DNA from: Acidobacteriota bacterium
GTDB lineage: Bacteria; Acidobacteriota; Blastocatellia; Pyrinomonadales; Pyrinomonadaceae
Direction of reading: 5' to 3'
NCBI GenBank assembly: GCA_029777145.1
Contig: JAKOSS010000004.1
Span: 1 to 5,428, forward strand
Length of the DNA stretch: 5,428 nt
Part shown: piece after piece, positions 5,133 to 5,428 of the stretch
Layout: the number at the start of each line of letters is the position of its first letter
Numbering within the stretch: position 1 is the stretch's first letter
Program-made: the position numbers and the translations under genes
The notes under the pieces: generated by a model
Told to the model about the DNA's origin: nothing
What the model saw: only the letters and a program-made list of their open reading frames with translations
Database searches by the model: none

Positions 5133-5333
5133 GAGGTTGGGGCGACCCTTTCGGGACCTCCTAAGGAACGTAAATACTCAACAGGCTTCTGATGTCGAAC
5201 GCGGCGTCGTTCCGGGTCGCCGCCGTTTTTGCGGCGCCGCGGTACGATCGTTGGCCGCCGACGGAATCGAGGCCGAGGACCTCGCCGTAATCGTGATATT
5301 TCTTTTAACAGCAAACTTCGACTTGAAGTAAGC
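5103..5333 (-). ncRNA. Candidate small RNA between a promoter and the terminator
   Basis: The interval starts downstream of a sigma70-like promoter (5340-5368) and ends at the strong terminator, giving a transcript of about 231 bases. Its stems, read on the - strand, include: ACTTC/GAAGT near the 5' end (5315-5329); CGCCGC with GCGGCG across seven bases (5218-5236); and GAGGT (5156-5160) with ACCTC (5133-5137), enclosing CCC-GAAA-GGG with a GNRA tetraloop. I could not match it to 6S, SRP, RNase P, tmRNA or a known riboswitch. Small - strand frames here (such as 5178-5417) translate into Arg/Ser/Pro-rich sequence with no motif. It could instead be a long 3' untranslated region of the gene at the right edge. 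No transcription evidence is available. Confidence 0.35.
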
Positions 5334-5339
5334 CGGCGC

Positions 5340-5368
5340 ATTATTTCTCTTTTCGAATGTCTGGACAA
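5340..5368 (-). promoter_or_regulatory. Predicted sigma70-type promoter on the - strand
   Basis: On the - strand TTGTCC (5368-5363; four of six -35 bases) is followed by exactly 17 bases and then AATAAT (5345-5340; five of six -10 bases). It begins just after the stop of the gene at the window edge and points towards the terminator at 5103-5132. No protein-coding start with a ribosome binding site follows closely. Confidence 0.42.
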
Positions 5369-5373
5369 GAGAC

Positions 5374-5428
5374 TCAATCGGCGTCGAGTTCCAAAAAGCC
5401 GACGGGCCGGCGGGCAAGTTTGGCGGCC
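5374..5428 (-). CDS. C-terminal end of an unidentified protein; 5' part outside window
   Basis: The last 17 codons of a - strand frame are visible, ending AAKLARRPVGFLELDAD and a TGA at 5374-5376. Third codon positions are mostly G or C, as in the other genes here, while sequence beyond the stop turns AT-richer, which supports this frame. Another frame on the same strand stays open from the window edge to 5178, but it uses AGA/AAT-type codons after about 5370 and gives a low-quality protein. The fragment is too short for a family assignment. Confidence 0.4.
   Translation of the reverse strand, partial: AAKLARRPVGFLELDAD

Noticed and set aside
5140..5175. Resemblance of + strand ACCTCCTAAGGA to the 3' end of 16S rRNA
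   Set aside because: The match is limited to the anti-Shine-Dalgarno word. Neighbouring 16S helix 45 sequence is absent, so it is not a fragment of rRNA.
5087..5377. A 96-codon - strand frame at the right end
   Set aside because: It reads straight through the terminator hairpin and its T-tract, and its translation is a run of Arg-rich sequence.
5178..5417. A - strand frame open from the window edge to 5178 as an alternative end for the edge gene
   Set aside because: Codon choice becomes atypical and the sequence turns Ser/Arg/Pro-rich. The frame stopping at 5374 has codon use like the other genes. Not fully excluded without upstream sequence.

Overview
The window looks like ordinary chromosomal DNA from a moderately GC-rich bacterium. 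It carries a thermostable-type alpha-glucan phosphorylase, a YtxJ-like bacilliredoxin, a DUF971 protein, a DUF6335-type acidic protein and a secreted isoaspartyl peptidase. With Lys/Glu-rich low-complexity inserts and heptamer tandem repeats, this mix most resembles Acidobacteriota of the Blastocatellia/Pyrinomonadales type. That placement is inferred from memory of gene content, not from a search. I found no phage, transposase, CRISPR, tRNA or rRNA.

Left part (1-2833, all + strand). The window opens inside the C-terminal half of an alpha-glucan phosphorylase, which still holds its PLP lysine and ends at 1103. A perfect TATAAT at 1124-1129 then starts what looks like a new transcription unit: a polytopic membrane protein (1168-1896), a YtxJ/BrxC-type monothiol bacilliredoxin (1902-2240), a DUF971 protein (2237-2524, overlapping by ATGA) and a small four-cysteine zinc-ribbon-like protein (2558-2833). 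The close packing suggests one operon with a thiol-redox and metal flavour.

Middle (2834-3845). A 128-residue acidic DUF6335-type protein (2994-3380) has its own good ribosome binding site and a possible extended -10 promoter. It is followed by about 465 bases without a credible gene, at the junction of convergent transcription. This gap is rich in inverted repeats: an 18-base-arm hairpin at 3580-3631, a second hairpin at 3653-3681 and a third copy of one arm at 3701-3711. It also holds three TTCGCG words at exactly 10-base spacing and a TTTTGAA tandem array. It looks like a dispersed intergenic repeat element rather than a decayed gene.

Right part (3846-5428, - strand). A complete secreted isoaspartyl peptidase/beta-aspartyl asparaginase precursor (3846-4970) keeps all recognisable Ntn-hydrolase active-site residues. 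It carries a Lys/Glu-rich insert in the linker that is cut during maturation. Upstream of it lies a strong intrinsic terminator (5103-5132). About 230 bases further right is a plausible sigma70 promoter on the same strand (5340-5368), with no convincing reading frame in between, so the interval is a candidate small RNA. The window ends in the last 17 codons of an unidentified - strand gene.

The best candidates for something undescribed are the promoter-to-terminator interval at 5103-5333 and the inverted-repeat cluster at 3414-3711.
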